DNA from: Gracilimonas sp. | GTDB lineage: Bacteria > Bacteroidota > Rhodothermia > Balneolales > Balneolaceae | Reading direction: 5' to 3' | Assembly (NCBI RefSeq): GCF_017641085.1 | Contig: NZ_JAEPPI010000001.1 | Location: forward strand, 310,001-374,000 | Length of the DNA: 64,000 nt | Shown: positions 43,873 through 53,083 of the stretch, in pieces | How positions within the stretch are numbered: the stretch's first letter is position 1 | How the letters are laid out: each line of letters starts with the position of its first letter | Notes under the pieces: model-generated | Told to the model about the DNA's origin: nothing | The model's input: only the letters and a program-made list of their open reading frames with translations | Databases searched by the model: none | Translations under genes and position numbers: made by a program

Positions 43873-43880
43873 TCAGGCCA

Positions 43881-43912
43881 TAAAAAAGGCTCCGATGCAA
43901 AGCATCGGAGCC
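43881..43912 (-). terminator. Rho-independent terminator for citrate synthase
   Basis: A perfect 11-bp GC-rich stem (43888-43898 with 43902-43912, three-base loop). On the minus strand it is followed by six T residues, so it ends gltA transcripts and also separates them from leuS. Confidence 0.88.
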
Positions 43913-43920
43913 GTATAAAA

Positions 43921-43986
43921 GTGTGAATCGCAGATTATAAGGATTATGGGATTTCACTGATTGTTGTCATACAATCAGTGTCACAC
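43921..43986. repeat. Nested hairpin element between leuS and gltA
   Basis: Outer arms GTGTGA (43921-43926) and TCACAC (43981-43986) enclose a perfect 10-bp hairpin, CACTGATTGT with ACAATCAGTG (43955-43980). The intervening ATCGCAGATTATAAGGATTA resembles widespread dispersed repeats. It lies in the gltA 3' region. Confidence 0.5.
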
Positions 43987-44028
43987 CCCTAAATCCGGTT
44001 GATTCGTGTTTCTAAATACGCGATTGAA

Positions 44029-45198
44029 TTACCGCTCTTCAACGGATGTCCATTCCAGCCCTTTCTCACCAACATAAAGAGCACGCGGACGAATCAGGCG
44101 GTTATTAGCTGCTTGTTCCATGAAATGCCCGGTCCATCCTGAAACACGACTCATCGTGAAAATACAGGTGTACAGATCAGGCTCAATTCCAATTGAGTAG
44201 TACACGGTAGCTGAGAAGAAATCTACGTTAGGATCAATATCCTTCTCACTCTTCATGGTGTTCAGCATATCCATCGACCACTCATATAACTGCTGGTGTC
44301 CCGTTTCTTCAGAAAGATCTTTGGACATTTTTTGCAGCAATCGGGCACGGGGGTCAAAAGTCTTATACACCCGGTGACCAAAACCAGAAAGCTTTTCTTT
44401 ATTTGCTAACTTTCTTTTGGTGAATTCTACAGCATCCGCTGTATCCGGATCTTTATCCAGCTCAAGAAGCGTATTCATAACTGCTGTGTTTGCTCCACCG
44501 TGGAGTGGTCCTTTAAGCGCACCAATAGCTCCTGTGATTGCAGAATACATGTCAGACTGTGTAGCGCAAATGGTACGGGCGGTAAAGGTAGAAGCATTCA
44601 TTCCGTGCTCGGCATGCAGGATCAGGCAAAGATCCATGGTCTTTTCCGCTTGCTCACCGGGCTTCTCACCGTTCAGCATATATAAAAAGTTAAATGCGGT
44701 GCTGCCTTCATCAAGTGGCGCTACAAAGTCTTTGCCTTTACGGGCACGGTCAAAGGCTGCAATGATAGTAGGAATCTTAGCCGTGATGTCGATGGCCTGC
44801 CCCTCGAATAAAGTGTCATCAAACTTGCCATGCGTATCATCAAAGTCTGCAAGCATGGAAACGGCTGTTCTCAGAACGGCCATAGGCTCAGCACTCTTAT
44901 CGGTAGTATTAATATAGTCGAGTACCGGTTGTGGAAGTGAACGATGCTCAATCAAAAGCTTCTTTAAGCTTTCCAGTTCTTCCGCGTTTGGCAGGCGATC
45001 ATTCCAAAGCAAAAAACAAACTTCTTCAAAGGTTGCGTTTTCAGCCAGGGTGTCGATAAGATACCCGGAATAAATGAGTTCGCCTTTTTGTCCGTCAATA
45101 AAACTTTTAGATGTAGAAAAAGCTACAATGCCTTCAAGTCCTTTATTGATATAAGGATATTGTTGCTCGTCAAAGCCTGTGTGAATGCCTTCTGACAT
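44029..45198 (-). CDS. gltA: Citrate synthase
   Basis: A 389-residue citrate synthase that condenses acetyl-CoA and oxaloacetate at the head of the TCA cycle. The substrate histidines are in GPLHGGANT and GFGHRVYKTFDPRARLL, and the catalytic aspartate is in NVDFFSATVY. The size suits the shorter bacterial type II or 2-methylcitrate-like group, so activity with propionyl-CoA cannot be excluded. A candidate promoter lies about 250 bases upstream. Confidence 0.94.
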   Translation of the reverse strand: MSEGIHTGFDEQQYPYINKGLEGIVAFSTSKSFIDGQKGELIYSGYLIDTLAENATFEEVCFLLWNDRLPNAEELESLKKLLIEHRSLPQPVLDYINTTDKSAEPMAVLRTAVSMLADFDDTHGKFDDTLFEGQAIDITAKIPTIIAAFDRARKGKDFVAPLDEGSTAFNFLYMLNGEKPGEQAEKTMDLCLILHAEHGMNASTFTARTICATQSDMYSAITGAIGALKGPLHGGANTAVMNTLLELDKDPDTADAVEFTKRKLANKEKLSGFGHRVYKTFDPRARLLQKMSKDLSEETGHQQLYEWSMDMLNTMKSEKDIDPNVDFFSATVYYSIGIEPDLYTCIFTMSRVSGWTGHFMEQAANNRLIRPRALYVGEKGLEWTSVEER

Positions 45199-45497
45199 TT
45201 AGTACTCCAATTTATGTTAAAAGAATAATCTGCTCGGTAAGAGCCAACTTCACGCTGCTAACATTTTTAAATATACAAGCGTTTGTGGTTGGTAATAAAA
45301 TCCGATTCTCGTTTGAGAAGAGCATCGAATATAGTAAAACGACCGCACAATTTTAAGTCAAAATGTTTAAAACTATTTCAATAAAACAAATGATCTTGAA
45401 GAAAGTGTGAAGATGTGCAGGTTTTCTGAAATTGAGCCAAGTGTAACATCAAAGATACCACAGCGTACTTTTTTATCGAACCAATTTAAATAACGCT
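45199..45497. other. Divergent intergenic region between gltA and the DUF2306 gene
   Basis: About 300 AT-rich bases with no open frame of note and no RNA gene I can recognise. It holds the candidate gltA promoter at 45450-45480, which would leave a leader of about 245 bases before the gltA start. Confidence 0.5.
45450..45480 (-). promoter_or_regulatory. Candidate gltA promoter
   Basis: On the minus strand TATCTTTG (45457-45450) is a perfect Bacteroidota -7 element (TAnnTTTG), preceded after 19 bases by TTCG (45480-45477), one mismatch from the -33 TTTG. Not tested. Confidence 0.4.
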
Positions 45498-46010
45498 ATG
45501 GAATCTTATCAATTTGACTCTATCGGACTTGCTCACTTCGGCTTTGCTATTCTTTCTATGGTTTTGGGTGCGCTTGTCATTTTTAGAAAGAAAGGAGGAT
45601 CCGTCCATAAAAAGTTAGGATACGTCTATTTTGGCTCAATGATAGGGCTGAATGTAACCGCCTTAATGATCTACAAACTCTTCGGTTTTTTCGGGCCATT
45701 CCATGTGTTTGCTTTGATCAGCTTGGTTAGTGTGATAGCCGGATTTGTTCCCGCTTACCTCAAGAAACCAAAGGACACCTGGCTGGAGTATCACTATGAA
45801 TTTATGAACTGGTCGGTGGTGGGCTTATATGCTGCGTTCTGGTCAGAGACTTTTACCCGGTTCTTCAGTTTTCAAGGCTGGGATGGATTCTGGATGTTGG
45901 TAGGTACAGTCACGGTAATTACAGTTGCCATAGGTGCTTACCTGATTAAAAAGAAGAAGAGCTATTTTTTAGAAAAGTTTGGCGGAAAAAAATATGCCCC
46001 GGTTGATTAA
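45498..46010 (+). CDS. DUF2306 family membrane protein
   Basis: A 170-residue protein with four predicted membrane helices (about 12-30, 45-65, 75-92 and 105-150). HFGFAILSMVLGALVIF and the HKKLGYVYFGSM loop match the DUF2306 family, whose function is unknown. Its stop codon overlaps the stop of the convergent mazG gene by four bases. Confidence 0.82.
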   Translation: MESYQFDSIGLAHFGFAILSMVLGALVIFRKKGGSVHKKLGYVYFGSMIGLNVTALMIYKLFGFFGPFHVFALISLVSVIAGFVPAYLKKPKDTWLEYHYEFMNWSVVGLYAAFWSETFTRFFSFQGWDGFWMLVGTVTVITVAIGAYLIKKKKSYFLEKFGGKKYAPVD

Positions 46011-46771
46011 GCCTGATTCTTGGCCTCATTCCAAAATACATCCATCTCTTCAAGGCTGGCATCTTTGAGGGCTTTATCCTGCTCCTTTAGCTTTTTCTCG
46101 ATGTAACGAAAACGTTGCTCAAACTTGGCATTGGTTTTTCGGAGACTATCCTCTGCATTGAGGTCAAAATACCTGCTCACGTTAACCAGGGAAAACAACA
46201 AGTCACCAAACTCATCGGCGAGTTCATCAGGATTATTTGTCTCTAAAGCTTGCCGGAATTCCTGCAGTTCCTCATCCAGTTTTTCCCAGGCAAGTTTCCA
46301 TTCCGGCCAGTCGAAGCCCACATTCGCTGCTTTCTCCTGCATGCGTTGCGCGCGGATTAATGCAGGAAGGTGTGCAGGCAGGCCATCCAGCGTAGATTTC
46401 TTTCCTTCTTTAAGTTTGATGTTTTCCCAGTTTTCAGAAACCTGTTCTTCGCCATTTACTTCCGTATCACCAAAAACATGAGGGTGCCGGCGGATAAGCT
46501 TTTCCATCAGCGTGTAAATCACATCCCCCATGTCAAAAGTCTCGGTTTCGGTAGCCATCCGGGAATGAAATACGACATGGAGCAGCAGGTCGCCGAGCTC
46601 CTTTTTGAACTCATCGAAATCCTGATTGTCAAGCGCTTCAATGGCCTCGTAAGCCTCTTCGATCAGGTTGTCTTTGATGGATTCATGGGTTTGCTTACGA
46701 TCCCAGGGACATTCCTTCCGGAGAATAGCTACCAACTCTACAAGATCTTCAAACTTCCGGCTTGGCTTCAT
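46007..46771 (-). CDS. mazG: Nucleoside triphosphate pyrophosphohydrolase MazG
   Basis: MazG hydrolyses (d)NTPs to monophosphates and clears non-canonical nucleotides. Two helical all-alpha NTP-PPase domains are in tandem, with metal-binding LIEEAYEAIEALD near residue 36 and ELADEFGDLLF near 165. RKECPWDRKQTHESI is the family opening. The length of 254 residues is normal. It is the last gene of a minus-strand run that begins with maf, another house-cleaning pyrophosphatase. Confidence 0.94.
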   Translation of the reverse strand: MKPSRKFEDLVELVAILRKECPWDRKQTHESIKDNLIEEAYEAIEALDNQDFDEFKKELGDLLLHVVFHSRMATETETFDMGDVIYTLMEKLIRRHPHVFGDTEVNGEEQVSENWENIKLKEGKKSTLDGLPAHLPALIRAQRMQEKAANVGFDWPEWKLAWEKLDEELQEFRQALETNNPDELADEFGDLLFSLVNVSRYFDLNAEDSLRKTNAKFEQRFRYIEKKLKEQDKALKDASLEEMDVFWNEAKNQA

Positions 46772-46775
46772 ACTT

Positions 46776-46839
46776 GAAATTTTAAATTAAAAATTATGAA
46801 TCTGAAATTACCCAATTCAAAATCTATAATTTCCAATTT
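46776..46839. repeat. AT-rich palindromic repeat between mazG and the upstream gene
   Basis: Almost the whole 68-base gap is AT-rich and quasi-palindromic: GAAATTTTAAATT at the mazG side and AATTTCCAATTTC at the other end pair at most positions. It shares AATTCAAAATC with the in-frame element in the LuxE-like gene and abuts the stop codon of the 46840 gene. Confidence 0.45.
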
Positions 46840-48108
46840 CTAAGTTTTTTTCTTCTTCTTTTTGGCGGCGGGGAAGAGGATGTTGTTCAGTATCAGCCGG
46901 TAGCCGGGACTGTTGGGATGTAAGGCTAAATCGGTGGGGGGATCGTTTACCCGGTGCGTGTAGTCTTCAGGATCATGCCCGGCGTAAAAGGTGAAGGTTC
47001 CGCGACCGTAATTTCCATGGATATATTTAACCTGCTCTCGGCCGGGAGATTCGCCCAATATTACCGCCGATGATTTAACTTTGTCTTTCTGAAAGGCGGT
47101 AGTTTGTCCGTAAAAGCCACGCACGCTGCTCACGTGATTTTGAGTTAGCATAGTAGGAACCGGGTCCCACTTGGCTGAAAATTCAAAGAGGGTAAAAAAG
47201 TCCAGCGATTGGTCAACCCGGTTGATGCTTACCGGAACGTCAATGTTGGCATGCTCGTATTCACTGGGATTCAACACAATTTCAAAATCCTCAAAAGCGA
47301 GTGTTTTATTGAAATCCAGCTTTTCCTGGGCATTGGGATCGGCCGGGTCGCCGTCAAATTGTTCGGGGGCTATATCCACGCCTTCGGCAGCCAGAGCAAT
47401 GTCGAACGTATCGGTTCCGGAGCACATCGAAAACAGAAACCCACCATTGCCTACATAGCGCTTGATGGTACGGGCTACTTCTTTCTTCTGTTCGCTGACT
47501 GAGGAATAGCCGAGCTCGCTGGCCATCGCTTCCATTTGCTTAACTTGCGCAATGTACCAAGGCATGTTGCGATATGTGGCCCAAAATTTGCCATACTGAC
47601 CGGTGAAATCTTCGTGGTGAAGGTGAAGCCAGTCGTATTCATCCAGCTTACCTTCCAGCACTTCCACATCCCACACTTTCTCATATTCCACTTCGGCGTA
47701 GGTGAGGGCAAGCGTCACGGCATCGTCCCAGGGCAGAGCCTGGTCGGGAGTGTAAACGGCAATTTTTGGTGCCTTCTCGAGGTTCACAACGGCTGTATTG
47801 CTGCTGTTACTTTCTACATCCGCTACAATCTGCCGGGCTTCAGATGCGCTGATGGTTTCAAGCGAAACATTGCGCAGCCTGCTTTTTCGAACAATGTCAT
47901 TTTCAACCGTTGCCAGGAAGCTTCCTCCGCGATAATTCAACAGCCACTGGGCGGTATATCCATCGGTGATGTGATTAAAAATGACACCATAGGCTTTGAG
48001 GTGGTTGGTTTGCGAAGCATCCATCGAAATCAGCACGTGCTGCTGGGCCGAAACCATAAGCATCGGGCTTAGCGCAAATAATAATATGGTAAGCAGTCTC
48101 TTGATCAT
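46840..48108 (-). CDS. Exported class I glutamine amidotransferase-like protein
   Basis: A 422-residue protein with a signal peptide ending in MLMVSAQ. The central part (about 115-255) looks like a class I amidotransferase or ThuA-like flavodoxin fold, with a cysteine at the nucleophile elbow (GGFLFSMCSGTDTFD). Relatives in Bacteroidota are sometimes labelled asparagine synthetase B, but I see no AsnB domain. The C-terminus is a run of six lysines before the stop, which directly borders an AT-rich repeat. It is two bases from the TPR gene, so they are probably co-expressed. The function is not established. Confidence 0.68.
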   Translation of the reverse strand: MIKRLLTILLFALSPMLMVSAQQHVLISMDASQTNHLKAYGVIFNHITDGYTAQWLLNYRGGSFLATVENDIVRKSRLRNVSLETISASEARQIVADVESNSSNTAVVNLEKAPKIAVYTPDQALPWDDAVTLALTYAEVEYEKVWDVEVLEGKLDEYDWLHLHHEDFTGQYGKFWATYRNMPWYIAQVKQMEAMASELGYSSVSEQKKEVARTIKRYVGNGGFLFSMCSGTDTFDIALAAEGVDIAPEQFDGDPADPNAQEKLDFNKTLAFEDFEIVLNPSEYEHANIDVPVSINRVDQSLDFFTLFEFSAKWDPVPTMLTQNHVSSVRGFYGQTTAFQKDKVKSSAVILGESPGREQVKYIHGNYGRGTFTFYAGHDPEDYTHRVNDPPTDLALHPNSPGYRLILNNILFPAAKKKKKKT

Positions 48109-48109
48109 A

Positions 48110-50014
48110 TCAGGAGTTTTGATTGGTTAATTCTGTCAGTCGTTCTCTTGCATATGGGGCGTAAAATCCCTGCGGATATTCCAGTATAAGCCTCTCATAA
48201 ATATCTTTTGGGGAAATTTCTACTGTTGAAGTTGTTGAATCAAGGTTCCAAAAGCAATCCTCTGTAGATTCACACGCCTTTTGTACAGATTGAATGTTAG
48301 TCTGTTCAGCTAGTTTTGCCTGTTCCCAAAGTAATTTCTCTTTGATGGGGGTGGCAGGATTTGATGCCAAAAATACGCTCAGCTCATTATACTTTTTGGC
48401 TTTTTGAATATGCGGAGATTCAACGAAAAAGAGTAAAGCATCGTCTTTTAAAGCAGTAAAACGCTCATCGTTTATCATTTCCAAAAATGCTTCAGAGCTT
48501 TTTGCAGACGCACCGTTATTTTCCATGAAAACAGCATCGGCAAACCGGGAGAGTAACTCGCCTGAAGTATCTACGGCCGTTCCCTGTTGCAGCCATAACC
48601 GAAGTTCGAGGGCGTCGTTGGCATAATAAGAGGTGTTCTGCCTGCCCAGCGATTTCAGCTGAATGCCAGCAAATTCGTAATCACCGGCATAGAAATCGGT
48701 GAGGGCGAGAAAGTAACGGGTTTTTTCGGCGAGTTCTCCAATTTCAGCTTGCTTATTAGCCCGTGTAAAACTGATGCGCGCTTCGGTAAACTTTTTCTGA
48801 GCAAGATGAATTCTTCCCTCCAGGTAGGGAATTTCGGGTGAGTCTCGCATGGCCGGGAGGTTTTTGAGTTTTCGCAGCGCTGTCCGGGCTTTGTCCAGAT
48901 CAAAAACATGGTCGAGGGCTAACTCGGCTCTTTTAAGCTGCACATTCCCCATACCGCTATAATTGTTGGTCTCTGTCTCGATAGAATCCAGCATAACGGT
49001 AGCAAGTTTAAAGAGGCTGTCTCGTTTGTTGGTGAAGTCGAGATTGTAATCATCGATATACTTGGCCCATTTTGAATAGGTGTCCGCCAGTTCTTCCAGA
49101 CCCCGCCACTTAATCTCACCGTAGGCATTGTCGGTGTAATAGGTGAAGGCATCTTTAGCCAGTTCAAATTCATTATTCTCGGTCAGCTGCCTGCCCAGGT
49201 TAAACAGCGAGTAGTTGTAGGATTGAGATCGGCTCTCATATTCTTTAGCTGTAGCAAGCGCCCGGCGGTATAATTTGTTTTCCTGAAGCAGCCAAATCTG
49301 CAGCTGGTAAAACGTTTGATAGTTGGGGGATGAAATGGAGAGCTTACCCAACCGCTCATCAATTTCAATGATGGTGATGTCGTACAGAATTGGGTCGTTA
49401 TACCGAAGCAAACTGCGCTGTATATATGAAATCTGGTTTGGGGACGATTCCAGTAAATTCAGCCATTCTTCAATTGCCAGCTCGTATTCGCCGGCCCTCA
49501 TGTAAGCGTTAGCTATATCCCCAAAAAATAAACGGTCGTTTTGAAATACATTACGCGCCTTTTTATACACCTCAACGGCTTCAACATATTCACGCCGGCT
49601 CACCATGGTTCGGGCGGTGGTTATATAAAGTTGTAGCTGACGGGGATGAGATTCCAGGTTGGCATACCAGATATCTAATGCTTTTTCTGTGTCTTCCTTG
49701 AAATGATAGATTTCCCCGATTCGGATCTCTACCTGACTCTCAACTTCGGGCTGGTCCTGGTATTTGTGTGCTATTTCGAGTCCCTGATCATATTGCTTTA
49801 ACTGGATCAGGCAGTCGATTAACCGGTCAGCATAAACGTAAGTGCCGGGATTGTTATCGTGCAGTTCTTGTAACAGGGGCAGGGCATCGGCATATTGTTG
49901 CTGCTGCATAAGCCGGGTGGCAAGCTGGAAGTCGCTGTTGTTTTGAGCTGTGGCCGTGAAACTCAGCAGCCCGATAATCAATAAAGAGAATACGGTTTTT
50001 AAAAAAGTGTTCAT
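48110..50014 (-). CDS. Exported TPR-repeat protein
   Basis: A 634-residue protein with a signal peptide ending in FTATAQ and many tetratricopeptide-like helical pairs (for example YADALPLLQELHDNNPGTY, ANAYMRAGEYELAIEEWLNL and ARISFTRANKQAEIGELAE). It probably serves as a periplasmic scaffold. It overlaps the maf stop by four bases and is followed closely by the amidotransferase-like gene. No enzymatic domain is visible. Confidence 0.82.
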   Translation of the reverse strand: MNTFLKTVFSLLIIGLLSFTATAQNNSDFQLATRLMQQQQYADALPLLQELHDNNPGTYVYADRLIDCLIQLKQYDQGLEIAHKYQDQPEVESQVEIRIGEIYHFKEDTEKALDIWYANLESHPRQLQLYITTARTMVSRREYVEAVEVYKKARNVFQNDRLFFGDIANAYMRAGEYELAIEEWLNLLESSPNQISYIQRSLLRYNDPILYDITIIEIDERLGKLSISSPNYQTFYQLQIWLLQENKLYRRALATAKEYESRSQSYNYSLFNLGRQLTENNEFELAKDAFTYYTDNAYGEIKWRGLEELADTYSKWAKYIDDYNLDFTNKRDSLFKLATVMLDSIETETNNYSGMGNVQLKRAELALDHVFDLDKARTALRKLKNLPAMRDSPEIPYLEGRIHLAQKKFTEARISFTRANKQAEIGELAEKTRYFLALTDFYAGDYEFAGIQLKSLGRQNTSYYANDALELRLWLQQGTAVDTSGELLSRFADAVFMENNGASAKSSEAFLEMINDERFTALKDDALLFFVESPHIQKAKKYNELSVFLASNPATPIKEKLLWEQAKLAEQTNIQSVQKACESTEDCFWNLDSTTSTVEISPKDIYERLILEYPQGFYAPYARERLTELTNQNS

Positions 50015-50610
50015 GAACTCATGATATCAAATTCCGGGAAGAAAGATTTTATCTCCCTGTAAAAACGGTTCAGAGGAAACCCGACTACATTATAGTAGTC
50101 CCCATCAATTTTTTCTACAAACAAGGCGCCCAAGTCATCCTGAATTCCATAAGAACCGGCTTTATCCATGGGGTTACCGCTTTTTATATACGCTTTAATT
50201 TCCTGTTCACCTAACGTGCTGAAGGTAACTTTTGTTTGTTCATAAAAGGTGTGTTTGGCTTGAATGATGCCATTTTTATCAGTTTTAACAAATGCGACTC
50301 CCGTATAAACAAAATGATGGGTTCCACTTAACCGGCTCAAAAAGGCAAAAGCCTCGTCAGCGTCTGCCGGTTTACCCAACACTTCTCCATTATGCACCAC
50401 GATGGTATCAGAACCGATGATGAAGCTATCGCTGAATTTGGAGGCAACATCGATGGCTTTCAAAGCGGCAAGGTCTTCCACCATTGGCCCGGGCTCTGTG
50501 TGCGAGCTGATTTCTTCTACATCACTGGGGGAAATCTCAAAAGCCAGGCCAATCTGTTGTAATAATTTCTTTCTTCGGGGGCTCTGAGAAGCCAGAACAA
50601 TTCGAGTCAT
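50011..50610 (-). CDS. maf: Maf-family nucleotide pyrophosphatase
   Basis: Maf proteins hydrolyse dTTP, UTP and modified nucleotides. The N-terminal LASQSPRRKKLLQQIG, GSDTIVVHNGEVLGKP and AGSYGIQDDLGALFVEKIDG segments are diagnostic, closest to the YhdE (dTTP/UTP) type. At 199 residues it is complete. It is the first gene of a minus-strand run with the TPR protein, the amidotransferase-like protein and mazG. Confidence 0.94.
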   Translation of the reverse strand: MTRIVLASQSPRRKKLLQQIGLAFEISPSDVEEISSHTEPGPMVEDLAALKAIDVASKFSDSFIIGSDTIVVHNGEVLGKPADADEAFAFLSRLSGTHHFVYTGVAFVKTDKNGIIQAKHTFYEQTKVTFSTLGEQEIKAYIKSGNPMDKAGSYGIQDDLGALFVEKIDGDYYNVVGFPLNRFYREIKSFFPEFDIMSS

Positions 50611-50700
50611 ACCGTATTTGCACTTTTGGGTTTAGCAGATAATTAAATAACTTAGCCAACCATTTCGATCATAAATTTCAACTAAGTTAACTAAAAGAAC

Positions 50701-50949
50701 ATGGCAAAACGAGGACGTAAACAGGCGGATCATCAACCGATGTTTTTTTCCGCATATAACTACAAACTCATCGGGATAGCAATTTTCCTGATTGTAGCGG
50801 GTTTTACGGCCATGTACCTTGAAAATGAAGTGGACGGCTTTATTTCTCTTTTTATCTCTCCGATTGTGATTATGGCCGGCTATATCCTGGTTATATTTGC
50901 TATTATGAAGCACGACCGGGATGAAGAACCTGAAGCAGCATCCAGCTAA
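50701..50949 (+). CDS. DUF3098 family small membrane protein
   Basis: An 82-residue protein with two membrane helices (about 24-42 and 52-68) and a charged N-terminus (MAKRGRKQADHQ). The FFSAYNYKLIGI opening and the ending AIMKHDRDE match DUF3098, a Bacteroidota-specific family. In that phylum it is often near ftsX-like genes; here the partner is a DUF92 gene eight bases downstream. Function unknown. Confidence 0.82.
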   Translation: MAKRGRKQADHQPMFFSAYNYKLIGIAIFLIVAGFTAMYLENEVDGFISLFISPIVIMAGYILVIFAIMKHDRDEEPEAASS

Positions 50950-50957
50950 ATATAAAC

Positions 50958-51785
50958 GTGCTCGATCGCTGGGTAAATATCTTCTTTTCGTTAGCACTGG
51001 TTTTTGTATTCATCCTGTTTGGTGACTCTCAACAACACAACCAGATTCTTTTAGGGCTTTTTCTCGCCGCTTTGTTATCCATCACCGCTTTCATTTTGAA
51101 CTGGTTAACGATTGACGGTGCTTCTTCAGCAACCATATTTGGTGGATTTGCTTATGGTTTAGGCGGACTTGCCGGGGCTGCCGTAGTGCTGGCCTTCTTT
51201 ATATCGGGATCGGTGCTTTCCAAAGATTTAATATCCCGCGAAGGTTTCCTGGAAAAGAAATTCCGGCGTAATGGTAAACAGGTTTGGTCGAACGGGTTTT
51301 GGTTTGTCCTCTGGATTTTAATTTGGTTCTTGACCGATGTAGATGCTTTTCTGATTGGCGCCGTAACATCCATTGCAACCGCTGCTTCCGATACCTGGGC
51401 TACAGAAATTGGAGAAAACCGGCTAAAGGGTAAAACCCGGCTTATTACTACCGGAGAAAAAGTTCAGCCCGGAACCGACGGCGGCATTAGCTTTTATGGA
51501 ACCGTTGCTGCACTTACCGGCGCAGCTTTTATAGCGGCTGTGTTCTGGTTTTTTGCTATTAACACCATGCTTTCAACCATTTTGATAATTGCGATCACCG
51601 GATTTTTTGGTTCCCTCATCGATTCTTACATTGGCGCCCGGTTTCAGAATGCGGCGTACAGCCTTCCCGGACTTTCATTAATTGGTTTGGAGAATATGTA
51701 TGTTAGCAACAATTTCGTGAATTGGATTTCTGCAGGCCTGGCTTCAGTAATCAGTTTGATATTAATCTTAATCATTGGCGTATGA
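50958..51785 (+). CDS. DUF92 family membrane protein
   Basis: A 275-residue membrane protein with about six helices. GASSATIFGGFAYG, ATAASDTWATEIGE and TTGEKVQPGTDGGISFYG are the family signatures. Plant VTE6, a phytyl-phosphate kinase, belongs to DUF92, so a role in prenyl phosphate recycling is possible; bacterial functions are not settled. The start is GTG at 50958. Its TGA overlaps the ATG of the DAACS gene by four bases. Confidence 0.87.
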   Translation: MLDRWVNIFFSLALVFVFILFGDSQQHNQILLGLFLAALLSITAFILNWLTIDGASSATIFGGFAYGLGGLAGAAVVLAFFISGSVLSKDLISREGFLEKKFRRNGKQVWSNGFWFVLWILIWFLTDVDAFLIGAVTSIATAASDTWATEIGENRLKGKTRLITTGEKVQPGTDGGISFYGTVAALTGAAFIAAVFWFFAINTMLSTILIIAITGFFGSLIDSYIGARFQNAAYSLPGLSLIGLENMYVSNNFVNWISAGLASVISLILILIIGV

Positions 51786-53083
51786 AATGGTATAAAAAAC
51801 TACACTGGCAAATTATAATTGGATTGATTTTAGGTCTCCTTTGGGGGCTGCTGGCCAGTGTCACCGGGTTAAATGAATTTACTTCTGACTACATCAAACC
51901 CTTTGGCACCATTTTCATAGCCATGCTGAAGCTGATCGCGATGCCACTGGTGCTGGTATCACTTGTGGTAGGGGTTACCAGTTTAAATGATACCACCAAG
52001 CTGTCGAGGATGGGTTTCAAAACAGTGTCGATTTATGCCGTAACAACTGTTTTTGCGATCACTATAGGTTTAGTAGCGGTGAATGTGATTCAACCCGGAA
52101 AAACCCTCCCGGCCGAAACAACAGCCACCCTGCAGGAAAGCTACAGCGAGTCAGTTGACGATCGAAGCGCCACGGCAGAACTGGTGCAGAATCGCGGTCC
52201 GCTCGACTTTATTGTAGATATCGTACCCGAAAACTTCTTTGCTGCTGCATCCAATAACTCAAGTATGTTGCAGGTGGTATTTGTAGCTATTCTACTTGGA
52301 ATTGGGATTATCCAGATTGGAGGTAAAAAAGCCCAGACGCTGGTGGATGTATTCGATGCCTTTAATGATGTAATTATTCGGATTGTGGAGCTCATCATGC
52401 TTACCGCTCCCTATGGGGTTTTTGCGTTGATGGCCTCCTTGATCATAGATCTCGCCGGGGATGACCTCTCTCAGGCTATGGAATTATTATACGCATTGGG
52501 GTGGTATTGCCTGACGGTAATCATAGCCCTTATTCTTCACGTTTTTATAGTTTATGCCAGCCTGTTCAAAGTGATGAGCGACATGAAGCTTTCGACCTTT
52601 TTCAGGGCCATACAACCTGCTATGCTGCTCGGTTTTAGTACCAGCTCCAGTTCAGCTACGCTTCCGGTTACCATGGAGCGTGTGGAAAAAAACCTGGGTG
52701 TTGAAGACGAAGTTGCCAGTTTTGTGCTTCCCATCGGAGCAACCGTGAATATGGATGGAACGAGTTTATACCAGGCAGTAGCGGCCGTATTTATTGCCCA
52801 GGCATTAGGGATGGATTTAACCATTGCTCAGCAATTGATGATTGTGTTAACGGCAACGGCAGCTTCCATTGGTGCTGCCGGTGTTCCCGGAGCCGGTATT
52901 GTGATGCTGGTTATTGTACTGGAAGCCATTCAGGTGCCCACAGCGGGAATAGCGCTCATCCTTGGGGTAGATCGCATTCTGGATATGTGCCGAACCACAG
53001 TCAATATCACGGGAGATGCTGCGGTGGCAGTGGCAGTGGCATCCTCAGAAGGGCGGTTAGGGGCTCCTAATCTGGATGATTAG
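51782..53083 (+). CDS. Dicarboxylate/amino-acid:cation symporter (DAACS family)
   Basis: A 433-residue secondary transporter of the GltP/DctA family, importing glutamate, aspartate or C4-dicarboxylates with sodium or protons. The serine-rich hairpin SSSSATLPV near residue 300, the NMDGTSLY motif and the second hairpin region IGAAGVPGAGIVML are diagnostic. The ATG at 51782 overlaps the DUF92 stop; upstream in-frame codons are part of that gene. An extended loop after helix 3 (about 110-160) is common in Bacteroidota members. Confidence 0.93.
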   Translation: MKWYKKLHWQIIIGLILGLLWGLLASVTGLNEFTSDYIKPFGTIFIAMLKLIAMPLVLVSLVVGVTSLNDTTKLSRMGFKTVSIYAVTTVFAITIGLVAVNVIQPGKTLPAETTATLQESYSESVDDRSATAELVQNRGPLDFIVDIVPENFFAAASNNSSMLQVVFVAILLGIGIIQIGGKKAQTLVDVFDAFNDVIIRIVELIMLTAPYGVFALMASLIIDLAGDDLSQAMELLYALGWYCLTVIIALILHVFIVYASLFKVMSDMKLSTFFRAIQPAMLLGFSTSSSSATLPVTMERVEKNLGVEDEVASFVLPIGATVNMDGTSLYQAVAAVFIAQALGMDLTIAQQLMIVLTATAASIGAAGVPGAGIVMLVIVLEAIQVPTAGIALILGVDRILDMCRTTVNITGDAAVAVAVASSEGRLGAPNLDD

